Assembly: GCF_030408375.1 (NCBI RefSeq)
Contig: NZ_CP046530.1
Location: 124,001 to 188,000, forward strand
Length of the DNA stretch: 64,000 bases
DNA from: Corynebacterium afermentans subsp. lipophilum
GTDB lineage: Bacteria; Actinomycetota; Actinomycetes; Mycobacteriales; Mycobacteriaceae
Reading direction: 5' to 3'
Part shown: piece after piece, positions 57,801-64,000 of the stretch
How the letters are laid out: the number at the start of each line of letters is the position of its first letter
Position numbering within the stretch: the stretch's first letter is position 1
Translations under genes and position numbers: made by a program
The notes under the pieces: generated by a model
Told to the model about the DNA's origin: nothing
The model's database searches: none
What the model saw: only the letters and a program-made list of their open reading frames with translations

Positions 57801-58038
57801 CAATAACGCTCTCGGCATCGAGAGCATCAACCACGGTCTCACCTTCGACACCACGATGACGCCGGTTGAGGCCCAGCCGGAGGGCAATTCGGAGGGCTCT
57901 GCGCAGGGATCCTCGACCACCAGCCCGTTGCTGATCGCCGTGCTGTCCATCTCGGGCATCATCGGCCTGCTGTCGCTCATCGCGCTGCTCTTCCCGTTCC
58001 CGATCGATGAGGTGCTCGGCCCGATCGCGAAGCGCTAG
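54808..58038 (+). CDS. phoA: Tandem double-domain PhoA-type alkaline phosphatase
   Basis: 1076-residue secreted enzyme made of two complete alkaline phosphatase domains. AAGGAA lies before the ATG; the signal peptide ends near residue 28. Domain 1 (about 70-545): FILGDGMG metal Asp, nucleophile Ser131 in TDSAASATG, E368/D373/H377 in QVESASIDKADH, D415-H416 in TADHAHT, His482 in MHTGTQ. Domain 2 (about 575-1015) repeats the set: VLIGDGTG, Ser642 in ADSAATGT, E870/D875/H879, D918-H919, His968. A C-terminal membrane helix (about 1034-1056) tethers it. Ordinary PhoA has one such domain per chain and dimerises, so this may be an internally dimeric enzyme. Confidence 0.92.
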   Translation: MRFSSKAVAAVVSVSALALANLPVSLAQSAEQAFNGKDTCITIDSEGNVVAPQPGDCTQFGKGGQGNSDAQARNVIFILGDGMGHQEITAARNYLKGANGRFEGLDELTASGAYTTFAIGEDGKRQYVTDSAASATGWSTGGKTYNGALSVDITGKPHENLLEMAKNAGMRTGNVSTAEIQDATPGAMHSHISKRGYYAPSGDAKPVKGAEARENGGLGSISEQIIDTRADVTLGGGRKYFDAEVLAGGENRNPFLTEKNDGGTDWEAGKSVRENAIAKGYQVVDDKQGLQGITVANQDQPVLGLFHDKNMTRKFEQTVPVKSDGTTEPEVCKEADRGDEPSAAEMTKKAIELLDDPSADKGFFLQVESASIDKADHAADACGMIGETDQIDEVIKEALDFAKKDKDTLIVVTADHAHTAEIIPDGRPSVSAVTRLQSPKDGGAVMSVGFGTQPWLDEEGNPVFDKKANGDPFDTPNFSMMHTGTQVRIAGFGPGSENVNGQLDQTDAFYVMANALGLNGGTDGGQKPWKINKDNKVVSLANRSKAKSGDELCYLVAAGEAPKVGDCAQFGKDGQGIDNAKAKNVVVLIGDGTGDSEITAARNYLKGSAGRFEGLDNLDYTGYLTTFSLDKETGLPNYVADSAATGTAWNSGVKSYNGAIGVDNAGKPVATMGELAKARGMKIGNVSTAEIQDATPAAFAAHAFDRSYYAPSGDKKVAKGDQLRENGGLGSISEQIVDLRADVTLGGGSKYFDTEVVQGGKWNASGNTWTAGKSVLDNAKDNGYQVVTNASELDAIAEANSDKPVLGLFSEGNMPRVLNQSIPTTDGGDLQPATCVANPEFTEETPRLGAMTSKALELLQNDNGFLLQVESASPDKADHQADACGLIGEVGQLDEAVQAVQKWVEETGEETLIVATADHAHTAQITYDNANTAGRVTQLTTADGSTMAVNFATSKTNEDEDALGGQQHTGAQLRVAASGPGAANVTGQIDQTDLFFLVNNALGIESINHGLTFDTTMTPVEAQPEGNSEGSAQGSSTTSPLLIAVLSISGIIGLLSLIALLFPFPIDEVLGPIAKR

Positions 58039-58062
58039 TCGCCTCACGCCTATCGACGCCAC

Positions 58063-58100
58063 ATCCCGCCCACCCCGCAATGCTCAGGGGTGGGCGGGAT
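58063..58100 (+). terminator. Hairpin between phoA and the next gene
   Basis: A perfect 14-bp stem ATCCCGCCCACCCC/GGGGTGGGCGGGAT with a 10-nt loop and no T run. It separates convergent genes, with the word GGCGTCGATAGGCGT (minus strand) just before it. Confidence 0.65.
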
Positions 58101-58124
58101 ATGTCGTTGACGCGGCTGTAGCGA

Positions 58125-58871
58125 CTACATGCGCGGCATGTTCATGCCGGGCACGTTGATGCCCAGCATCGGCAACGCCGCCACGATGCCAGCCAGCGCC
58201 AGCAGGGCAGCGATCACGCCGCCGACGATGGCGGCGACATTCGGAGTGTCCTTCATGTCGCCCGGCTTGGTCTTGTCCAACGCGATGGGGGCGGTGGGGT
58301 AGTCCATGTCCTTCGCGTCGCCGCTGGCGCAGGAGGCGGCGGCTGCGGCGTTAGCTACGTCGATAAGCTGCTGGTTCATGAAGAGCATGCCGCTGGGGGT
58401 TGCGGACCATGCCTCGTAGAGCTCGGTGCCCTCGGTGAACGGGGCTTCAGCCATCGGCATGGTGGAGGGGCCGACCATCCACGCGTCCACGTCGACATCC
58501 TCGAGGGTGGTGTCGGTGGTCGGTTCGGTCTCGTCGAGCATCCGCAGTGCATCGGTGTACGGCTTGACCAGCTCAGCCGGCGGGATCGTGGAGTAGTCCG
58601 GCGCCTCGCCCTTGAGGTCGGACTCGTTTGCGGCCATGGCACCCGGGTAGACCGTCTCCACAGCGGCGATGAAATCGCGGGCGCGCTCGTGCTCGCCGAT
58701 CTGCTTGGCCGCATCGAAGGTGTCCATGATGAACTCCTTCTCCATGTCCGTCAGGGTGACGGCGCAGTTGCCGTCCGCGTCCTTTTCGCCGACGGTGGCG
58801 GCGTGTGCTGGGGCGGCGACGGTGCCGAGCGCGATCGCGCACGTGGCGGCGCTGGTGATGATGCGTTTCAT
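58125..58871 (-). CDS. Secreted hypothetical protein with hydrophobic tail
   Basis: 248 residues from ATG 58871, with AAGGAGG 5 nt upstream. The signal peptide ends at AHA (about residue 24). The mature part is small, helical and acidic, with two cysteines (NCAVTLTD; AASCASGD). The C-terminal hydrophobic helix begins NVAAIVGGVIAALLAL and ends in a Met/Pro-rich tail (NVPGMNMPRM). The same helix start ends the metzincin protease at 23177. I do not recognise the family; it looks like a membrane-tethered surface protein. Confidence 0.8.
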   Translation of the reverse strand: MKRIITSAATCAIALGTVAAPAHAATVGEKDADGNCAVTLTDMEKEFIMDTFDAAKQIGEHERARDFIAAVETVYPGAMAANESDLKGEAPDYSTIPPAELVKPYTDALRMLDETEPTTDTTLEDVDVDAWMVGPSTMPMAEAPFTEGTELYEAWSATPSGMLFMNQQLIDVANAAAAASCASGDAKDMDYPTAPIALDKTKPGDMKDTPNVAAIVGGVIAALLALAGIVAALPMLGINVPGMNMPRM

Positions 58872-58972
58872 GTGGGCCTCCTTGAGGTGTAGGTGCGTCC
58901 TCGAAGCGGTACACACACCAGTGTGATGGGGGCCATGTTGCGAGAGCGTTAACGTGGGGGCGGGCATGCACC

Positions 58973-59049
58973 CCGACACTTCGCGGCCGAATCTGTCAGG
59001 CAGCCCGCATATCCCCAGGTCGGCACAAATGCCTGGCGGAATGTGTCAG
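58973..59049 (-). repeat. 77-bp intergenic element, copy C
   Basis: Minus-strand copy, about four-fifths identical to copy A by eye over the full 77 bp without gaps. It lies 62 bp downstream of tRNA-Pro on the same strand, as copy A lies downstream of tRNA-Arg. Confidence 0.8.
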
Positions 59050-59082
59050 AGATCCCGGGTTTAGGGCGCGCATCAAACGCGA

Positions 59083-59106
59083 AAACCCGCCTTGAAAGGC
59101 GGGTTT
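59083..59106 (-). terminator. tRNA-Pro terminator
   Basis: AAACCCGCCT/AGGCGGGTTT stem with a TTC loop and a TTTT tail on the minus strand, 5 nt after the tRNA CCA end. Confidence 0.9.
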
Positions 59107-59110
59107 GTGC

Positions 59111-59187
<77 letters not shown>

Positions 59188-59271
59188 GTTGTATCTGCAG
59201 GCTCTCGCCCGCGGTACTGGCAACACATTACCCCCGGGTGGCGATTCGGCCAAAACGCCAGGTAGGTCGGC

Positions 59272-60168
59272 CTATTCTCCGCGCTCCACCACGCGGATCA
59301 GGCTCGCGGACGGCGGGCAGAACAGCCGCACCGGCGCGTACTTGGACTGGCCCAGGCCGTTGGAGACCTCCATCCACATCTCGCCGTACTTGTGCAGGCC
59401 GGACGCGCGTTCGCGGTCGATGTCCGCGTTGGTCACAATCGCGCGCTGACCAGGGAGGCAGATCTGCCCGCCATGGGTGTGGCCGGCCAGGGCAAGCTGG
59501 TAGCCGTCGGCCTCAAACGAATCCAGCACCCTCCTATACGGCGCGTGGAGCAGGCCAATAGACAGATCCGCGTCCCTGTTCGGCGCGCCTGCCACCTCGG
59601 AGTAACGGTCCAGCTCGTGGTGCGGGTCGTCCACGCCCGCCAGCGCCAGGCGCACCCCGGACGCCTTGAACTCCAGCCGGGCGTGGGTGGCGTCTTGCCA
59701 ACCGCGCTCCACAAACGCGGCGCGCATGCCCTCCCATGGCAGGTCCTCGTACGACGGCTCGCGCTTCGCCCCGGTCAGGTACTTCAACGGGTTGACCGGC
59801 CGCGGCGCCCAGTAGTCGTTGGTGCCGAACACGAACGCGCCCGGGCGGTTCAGCAGCGGGCCCAGGGCGTCGAGCACCCACGGCACACCGCCGACATCCG
59901 ACAGGTTGTCGCCGGTGTTGATCACCAGGTCCGGCTCGAGCGCGTCCAGATTGGAGACGAACTCCACCTTCTTTCGCTGCCCCGGGATCATGTGCAAGTC
60001 GGACACGTGCAGCACCCGAAACTCCCCGCGCCCGTCCAACACGCCCGGCTCAAGCAGGGGCAAGGTGTACTCGCGCAGCTGGAAATTGTTGCGTTGGGTG
60101 TACCCCCACGTCAGCGCGGCGGCGCCCGTCGATAGGCAAAGTGCTCCGATTCCCGTCAACTTCTTCAC
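59272..60168 (-). CDS. Membrane-anchored metallophosphoesterase
   Basis: 298 residues from GTG 60168 (MKKLTGIGALCLSTG). An N-terminal hydrophobic helix acts as signal anchor. The calcineurin-like metal sites are complete: LHVSDLHM, NTGDNLSD, GTNDYW (the usual GNHD varies to GTND) and ALAGHTHGGQI. This subgroup resembles YkuE/YaeI-type UDP-sugar or lipid phosphoesterases at the membrane. The start is set by TACAGT exactly 7 nt upstream. It is divergent from the yqeY gene with overlapping -10 boxes. Confidence 0.88.
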   Translation of the reverse strand: MKKLTGIGALCLSTGAAALTWGYTQRNNFQLREYTLPLLEPGVLDGRGEFRVLHVSDLHMIPGQRKKVEFVSNLDALEPDLVINTGDNLSDVGGVPWVLDALGPLLNRPGAFVFGTNDYWAPRPVNPLKYLTGAKREPSYEDLPWEGMRAAFVERGWQDATHARLEFKASGVRLALAGVDDPHHELDRYSEVAGAPNRDADLSIGLLHAPYRRVLDSFEADGYQLALAGHTHGGQICLPGQRAIVTNADIDRERASGLHKYGEMWMEVSNGLGQSKYAPVRLFCPPSASLIRVVERGE

Positions 60169-60175
60169 CCGCACC

Positions 60176-60185
60176 ACTGTAATCT
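60176..60185. promoter_or_regulatory. Overlapping divergent -10 boxes
   Basis: Minus-strand TACAGT (60181-60176) and plus-strand TAATCT (60180-60185) share two bases. Each is followed by exactly 7 nt and a start codon (GTG 60168 on minus, ATG 60193 on plus). RNA polymerase cannot occupy both at once, so the two leaderless genes should compete. Confidence 0.65.
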
Positions 60186-60192
60186 CGCATGC

Positions 60193-60642
60193 ATGAGTGC
60201 ACTGAAAGACCAGATCCGCGCAGACCTCAAGGAAGCCATGAAGGCGAAGGAAAAGGAGCGCACCGGCACCATCCGCATGCTGCTGGCCGCGATCCAGACC
60301 GCCGAGACCGAGGGCTCCAAGCACGAGGTGGACGACGCGGAGGTTCAGAAGATCATCGCCCGCGAGATCAAGAAGCGCCGCGAGTCCGCGGACATTTATA
60401 AAACCAACGGCCGCGACGATCTTGCTGAGGCCGAGCTCGCGGAGGCAGGCATCCTCGAGGCGTACCAGCCGAAGCAGTTGGATGACCAGGAGCTTGCCAA
60501 GCTTATCGACGAAGCTATCGCCGAAACCGGCGCCGAATCCATGGCCCAAATGGGGCAGGTCATGAAGGCCGCCACGGCGAAGGCTGAGGGCCGCGCCGAC
60601 GGCAAGCGCCTGTCCGAGGCCGTCAAGGCCCGCCTGAGCTAG
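60193..60642 (+). CDS. yqeY: GatB/YqeY domain protein
   Basis: 149-residue all-helical YqeY-family protein (MSALKDQIRADLKEAMKAKEKE; the family core VDDAEVQKIIAREIKKRRES and QPKQLDDQEL). It resembles the tail domain of GatB, which binds tRNA, so a tRNA-related role is suspected in the literature but not proven. Its stop overlaps that of pbp1A on the other strand. Confidence 0.92.
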   Translation: MSALKDQIRADLKEAMKAKEKERTGTIRMLLAAIQTAETEGSKHEVDDAEVQKIIAREIKKRRESADIYKTNGRDDLAEAELAEAGILEAYQPKQLDDQELAKLIDEAIAETGAESMAQMGQVMKAATAKAEGRADGKRLSEAVKARLS

Positions 60643-63062
60643 TTCGGGGCCCCGTCGTTGCCGACGCCGAAAGCGTCGGCGATGGCATCGCGGGCGTCGT
60701 TGAGCGATTGCTCGAGCCCCTCGATACCCGGTGGGGGAGCGGGGCTTGGCGGAGGCGGCGCGGTCGGCGACGTGGGCGCCGGCGAGGCGGCCGGCGACGC
60801 GGTGGGGCTGGCGCCGGCGCCGTCAGAGATGTTGAGGGTCACCGTGGCATTCGGGCCGTCCTGGATCGCAGAGACCACCGTGCCAGCCGGCGCGCCGGCG
60901 CCGTTAACCGTGTTCAACGTGACCGTGTACCCCTGCGCCTCAAGCTGGGACTTCGCGGCGGAGGAGTACTGGCCGACCACCGCGTCCAGCGCCCCGCGCT
61001 TGGTCCCGCGCACGTGCTCCGGGCTCGCAGGCGGCAGACCGCCCGCCGCGGCACCCGGCACCCCGGCCGCAGCCTGGAACCAGGTGTCGGCGGCCTCGTT
61101 GCCGCCGAACAGGGTGCCGTACTGGCACTGGCGCACAGGCTGGGTGCAAAGCGGGGTGGACTGCACGCCGTCGTTGTAAATGTACGGCGCTGCCGCCATG
61201 CCGCGGGTGAATCCCAAAAACGCGGTGGAGTGGTGGGACTCCGTCGTGCCGGTCTTCGCGGCCGTTTGGGCGGACCAGCCGTTGTTGCGGGCTGAGGCGG
61301 ACGCGGTGCCGTCGATAACGTCCTTGGACATGCCGTGCGACAGGGCGCCGGCGACCTCCGGCGTGACGGCCTGCTCGCAGGCGGGGCGGTCGATGAAGAC
61401 CTGCTTGCCGTGCTGATCCAGCACTTCCTTGATCGGGTTCGGCTCGCACCAGCGCCCGCCAGAGGCCAAGGTGGCGCCCACGTTGGACAGCTCCAGCGCG
61501 TTGACCGCCAGCGGGCCCAAGGTGAAGGCACCCATGTTCTCATCCTTCGCCGCCTGGGCGATGGAGCGGCCGTCGCCGAACGAGTTCTCGTCCGCGTACG
61601 AGCGCAAGCCCAGGCGCACCGCCAGGTCAACCACCGGAGCCACGCCGGTTTTCTGGATCAGCTCCACAAAGGTGGTGTTCGGCGACTGCGCCAACGCATC
61701 CTGCAGCGTCATACGCGGGGCGTAGGTGCCAGCGTTTTCCACGCAGTACGCGCCCGGCGGGCAGTTGGCTGCGCCGCCGCCGCCCATGCCGTAGAGCACC
61801 GAGCGCGCCGGCGTTTCCAGCATTGTGTTCAAACCGTAGCCCTGCTCCAGTGCCGCGGCGGCAGTGAAGATCTTGAACACTGAACCTGCGCCGGCACCCA
61901 CCAGCGACGCCGGCTGCGGCAGGATCGTCTGGCTCTGGTCCAGGTCCAGGCCGTAGAAGCGCGAGGACGCCATGGCCAAAATGTCGCGGGAATCAGCGCC
62001 GGGGCGGACGATGTTCATCACCTCGGCCACACCCGGGGCGTAGGGGCTGACGTTGTTGCGAACCGCATTGTTGGCCACCTGCTGCACCGCCGGATCCAAG
62101 GTGGTGGTGATGGTGTAAGAGCCGTTGAGGATGGTCTCCGTGTCCAGCCCCTTGTCCTCCAGGTAGCGCAGGGCGTAGTCGCACATGAACCCCTTGTCGC
62201 CGGCGGCGATGCAGCCCTGCGGCAGCGTCTTCGGCTGCTCCAGGATGCCCAGCGGAGTGCCGGCCAAGCGGTCCGCTTCCGCCTGGTCCAGGTAGCCCTG
62301 GGCTGCCATGTTGTTCAAAACAACGTTGCGGCGCTGGGTGGCTCCCTCCGGGTTGGTGTACGGATTGAGCGCTTCGACAGACTGCAGGATGCCCACCAGG
62401 AGCGCGGCCTGTTCCGGCTTGAGGTCGCGGGCAGGCATGTCGAAGTACGTCAGCGCCGCCGCCTCGATGCCGAAGGCGTGATTGCCAAAGGAAACGAGGT
62501 TGAGGTACCTGGTCAGCACCTCGTCCTTTTCCAACGTCTTGTCCAGGTCGGAGGCCATGCGCATCTCGCGCAGCTTGCGCGGGATGGACTGCTCGGTGGC
62601 GGCGTTGGCCTCTTCCTCGTTTTCCGCGTCGATGAGCCAGAGGTAGTTCTTCACGTACTGCTGGTTGATTGTGGATGCACCCTGCTCCACACCGCCTGCG
62701 AGCACGTTGGTCACCATCGCGCGGGCGAAGCCTTGCATGTCCACGCCTTCGTGCTGGTAGAAGCGGCGGTCCTCCGTTGCCACCAGGGCGTCTTTGACGT
62801 GCTGGGAGATCCCGTCGCTGGCCACCTCGTAGCGGCGTTGCTTGAAAATCCAGGCCATGGGGGCGCCGGTGGCGTCGTTGATCGTGGTGACGCCGGGGAC
62901 TTCGCCGTGCGTGAGGTCGGAGAGGTTCGACTGCATCGTCTCGTCGGTGCGGGCGACGGCGGCGCCGCCCAGACCTGCGACAGGAGCGAGGCACAGGGCA
63001 ATGGCCAGCGCCGCGGCAACGAGCGCGGCCAGCAGGCTTCCTAGGGATTTCAGTGCGGACAC
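60639..63062 (-). CDS. pbp1A: Class A penicillin-binding protein with PASTA domain
   Basis: Bifunctional peptidoglycan synthase, 807 residues from GTG 63062. Membrane anchor at residues 8-36. Glycosyltransferase domain: ALVATEDRRFYQHEGVD (catalytic Glu) and GASTINQQYVKN. Transpeptidase domain: SVFK (SxxK Ser), SPN and KTGTTES. One PASTA domain near the C terminus (AAKSQLEAQGYTVTLN) is followed by a Pro/Ala/Thr tail. It is divergent from whcA, as in C. glutamicum for pbp1a. Confidence 0.94.
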   Translation of the reverse strand: MSALKSLGSLLAALVAAALAIALCLAPVAGLGGAAVARTDETMQSNLSDLTHGEVPGVTTINDATGAPMAWIFKQRRYEVASDGISQHVKDALVATEDRRFYQHEGVDMQGFARAMVTNVLAGGVEQGASTINQQYVKNYLWLIDAENEEEANAATEQSIPRKLREMRMASDLDKTLEKDEVLTRYLNLVSFGNHAFGIEAAALTYFDMPARDLKPEQAALLVGILQSVEALNPYTNPEGATQRRNVVLNNMAAQGYLDQAEADRLAGTPLGILEQPKTLPQGCIAAGDKGFMCDYALRYLEDKGLDTETILNGSYTITTTLDPAVQQVANNAVRNNVSPYAPGVAEVMNIVRPGADSRDILAMASSRFYGLDLDQSQTILPQPASLVGAGAGSVFKIFTAAAALEQGYGLNTMLETPARSVLYGMGGGGAANCPPGAYCVENAGTYAPRMTLQDALAQSPNTTFVELIQKTGVAPVVDLAVRLGLRSYADENSFGDGRSIAQAAKDENMGAFTLGPLAVNALELSNVGATLASGGRWCEPNPIKEVLDQHGKQVFIDRPACEQAVTPEVAGALSHGMSKDVIDGTASASARNNGWSAQTAAKTGTTESHHSTAFLGFTRGMAAAPYIYNDGVQSTPLCTQPVRQCQYGTLFGGNEAADTWFQAAAGVPGAAAGGLPPASPEHVRGTKRGALDAVVGQYSSAAKSQLEAQGYTVTLNTVNGAGAPAGTVVSAIQDGPNATVTLNISDGAGASPTASPAASPAPTSPTAPPPPSPAPPPGIEGLEQSLNDARDAIADAFGVGNDGAPN

Positions 63063-63068
63063 GCCATT

Positions 63069-63074
63069 ACCTTA
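63069..63074 (-). promoter_or_regulatory. -10 box TAAGGT before pbp1A
   Basis: TAAGGT, 6 nt, GTG 63062; leaderless type. Confidence 0.5.
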
Positions 63075-63147
63075 AATGACTGGGCCTGCGCGCGGGAATA
63101 TAAAAGACCCCCCGAAAATGTGATCCATTCGACAGAAAACTTTTTTA

Positions 63148-63163
63148 TGTGATTATATTTACA
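63148..63163. promoter_or_regulatory. CRP/GlxR-like site between pbp1A and whcA
   Basis: TGTGATTATATTTACA matches the CRP-family consensus TGTGA-N6-TCACA at nine of ten conserved bases. The whole stretch TATGTGATTATATTTACATA is nearly palindromic and A/T-rich in an otherwise GC-rich region. In corynebacteria GlxR binds such sites. Confidence 0.55.
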
Positions 63164-63241
63164 TAGACCGGAGATATACGGTCGGATGTATAAAACTGCG
63201 CCCACGAGGCGGCGCAGGCGAACGAGAAAAGGAGCACGGCT

Positions 63242-63601
63242 ATGAGCACGGCTTTGGGTAACAGGACGCAACGAAACGCACAACGGACCACGTCCCGCAA
63301 GTGCGACGCATCCGGACATCTCGTTTTTGACCGGGGGGATTGGGTAACCCACGCACAGTGCCGCGGCAAGGACCCGGACGCCTTGTTCGTGCGCGGCGCG
63401 GAGCAGCGCAAGGCGGCCGCGATCTGCCGCGCGTGCCCGGTGCTCACCGAGTGCCGAGCGGACGCGCTGGATAACAAGGTCGAGTTCGGCGTCTGGGGCG
63501 GGCTGACGGAGCGTCAGCGCCGCGCGGTGCTGCGGAAGAACCCGCACGTGACCGACTGGGCGGAGCACCTGTCTGCCGGCGGCGAAGTTATCGGCCTGTA
63601 G
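63242..63601 (+). CDS. whcA: WhiB-family transcription factor WhcA-like
   Basis: 119-residue iron-sulfur regulator. AAAAGGAG lies 8 nt before the ATG. Four cysteines coordinate the [4Fe-4S] cluster: C40, C62-x-x-C65 and C71 (AQCRGKD; ICRACPVLTEC). The WhiB turn GVWGG is at 83-87, followed by a basic DNA-binding tail (TERQRRAVLRKN). In C. glutamicum whcA lies next to pbp1a and represses oxidative-stress genes; the same neighbour supports the name. Confidence 0.9.
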   Translation: MSTALGNRTQRNAQRTTSRKCDASGHLVFDRGDWVTHAQCRGKDPDALFVRGAEQRKAAAICRACPVLTECRADALDNKVEFGVWGGLTERQRRAVLRKNPHVTDWAEHLSAGGEVIGL

Positions 63602-63602
63602 G

Positions 63603-63608
63603 TAGTCT
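63603..63608 (+). promoter_or_regulatory. -10 box TAGTCT before the DUF4177 gene
   Basis: TAGTCT, 8 nt, ATG 63617; leaderless type. Its first base follows directly on the whcA stop codon (TAG at 63599-63601). Confidence 0.45.
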
Positions 63609-63616
63609 TGGGCGCC

Positions 63617-63772
63617 ATGACGAAATGGGAGTACGCAACGGTTCCGTTGCTCACGCACGCCACCAAGCAAATTCTGGACACCTGGGGCGAGGACGGCTGG
63701 GAGCTCGTCTCCGTCGTTCCGGGCCCAACCCAGGACAATGTTGTCGCTTACATGAAGCGGGAGGTCGAGTAA
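63617..63772 (+). CDS. DUF4177-type small protein
   Basis: 51 residues, MTKWEYATVPLLTH start with GEDGWELVSVVPGP, the WEY...GWELV pattern of DUF4177. Such proteins are short single beta-sheet domains of unknown function. The next gene starts one base after its stop, so they are co-transcribed. Confidence 0.85.
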   Translation: MTKWEYATVPLLTHATKQILDTWGEDGWELVSVVPGPTQDNVVAYMKREVE

Positions 63773-64000
63773 ATGTGGACTGACCGTCTGAAGGAGCTGG
63801 ACATCGAGCTGCCCGCCGTCGCCGCGCCTGTGGCGGCGTACGTGCCCGCTGTCCAGGCCGGCAACCAGGTGTGGACGTCCGGCCAGCTGCCGTTTACCGA
63901 CGGCAAGCTGCCCGCCACCGGAAAGGTCGGCGCGGAAGTCACCGAGGAGGCCGCCTACGGCTACGCCCGCCAGGCCGCGCTCAACGCGATCGCCGCGGTG
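63773..64000 (+). CDS. RidA-family protein, 3' end outside window
   Basis: The first 76 residues of a Rid/YjgF/UK114-type protein (VAAPVAAYVPAVQAGNQVWTSGQLP, seen in parts). The family hydrolyses reactive enamine/imine intermediates. The reading frame runs off the right edge, so the catalytic Arg region is not visible. It is coupled to the DUF4177 gene. Confidence 0.85.
   Translation, partial: MWTDRLKELDIELPAVAAPVAAYVPAVQAGNQVWTSGQLPFTDGKLPATGKVGAEVTEEAAYGYARQAALNAIAAV

Noticed and set aside
54790..58080. 1096-codon minus-strand frame under the alkaline phosphatase
   Set aside because: Antisense shadow; the plus strand holds all catalytic motifs and a proper start.

Overview
The window is chromosomal DNA of a high-GC Corynebacterium. 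The evidence is the gene content and order: aspT, dnaX, ybaB, recR, gatD, murT, a dnaQ-like gene, leuA, lysC, asd, sigC, an mrp/mnh Na+/H+ antiporter operon, pbp1A and a whcA-like whiB gene. From memory this follows the Corynebacterium glutamicum block around cg0294-cg0339. There is a WhiB protein, a corynebacterial 421-residue LysC with an internal beta-subunit start, and many leaderless TANNNT promoters. I cannot name the species. No phage, insertion sequence, integrase or CRISPR array was seen.

Left part (1-17 kb): an accessory surface-protein island. Four very large secreted repeat proteins lie around mgtE and three tRNA genes: an SdrB-repeat protein cut by the left edge, an Asn-rich NANP-repeat protein, a protein with six nucleotide-identical 267-bp repeats, and a sortase-type LADTG protein. 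The first three lack a sortase signal. They end instead in the same two-helix, two-cysteine C-terminal module.

17-28 kb: tyrA, the tadA pair, csbD, an MMPL exporter, and a small queuosine-related group (tgt, a queuosine-precursor transporter yhhQ, gluQRS). A secreted metzincin protease and an array of seven 17-bp palindromes interrupt that group. The Tgt has lost the cysteines that normally bind zinc. A Tat-exported PhoD phosphatase, tRNA-Ser and the SRP RNA follow.

28-46 kb: housekeeping block aspT-dnaX-ybaB-recR, an inserted HNH gene, gatD-murT (peptidoglycan amidation), a dnaQ-like gene without catalytic acids, a Pro/Ala-repeat membrane protein, leuA with a four-leucine leader peptide, a DMT permease, lysC-asd, a YkvI-like membrane protein, a YdhK lipoprotein and sigC.

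47-64 kb: the mnhACDEFG operon, a coiled membrane protein, a double-headed PhoA-type alkaline phosphatase behind a Pho-box-like repeat, a secreted protein, tRNA-Pro, a metallophosphoesterase divergent from yqeY, pbp1A divergent from whcA, a DUF4177 gene and the start of a RidA gene.

Cross-cutting signals: a 77-bp intergenic element present three times, about sixteen promoters whose -10 box ends 6-9 nt before the start codon, and a scattered GTCGATARGCAAA-like word.
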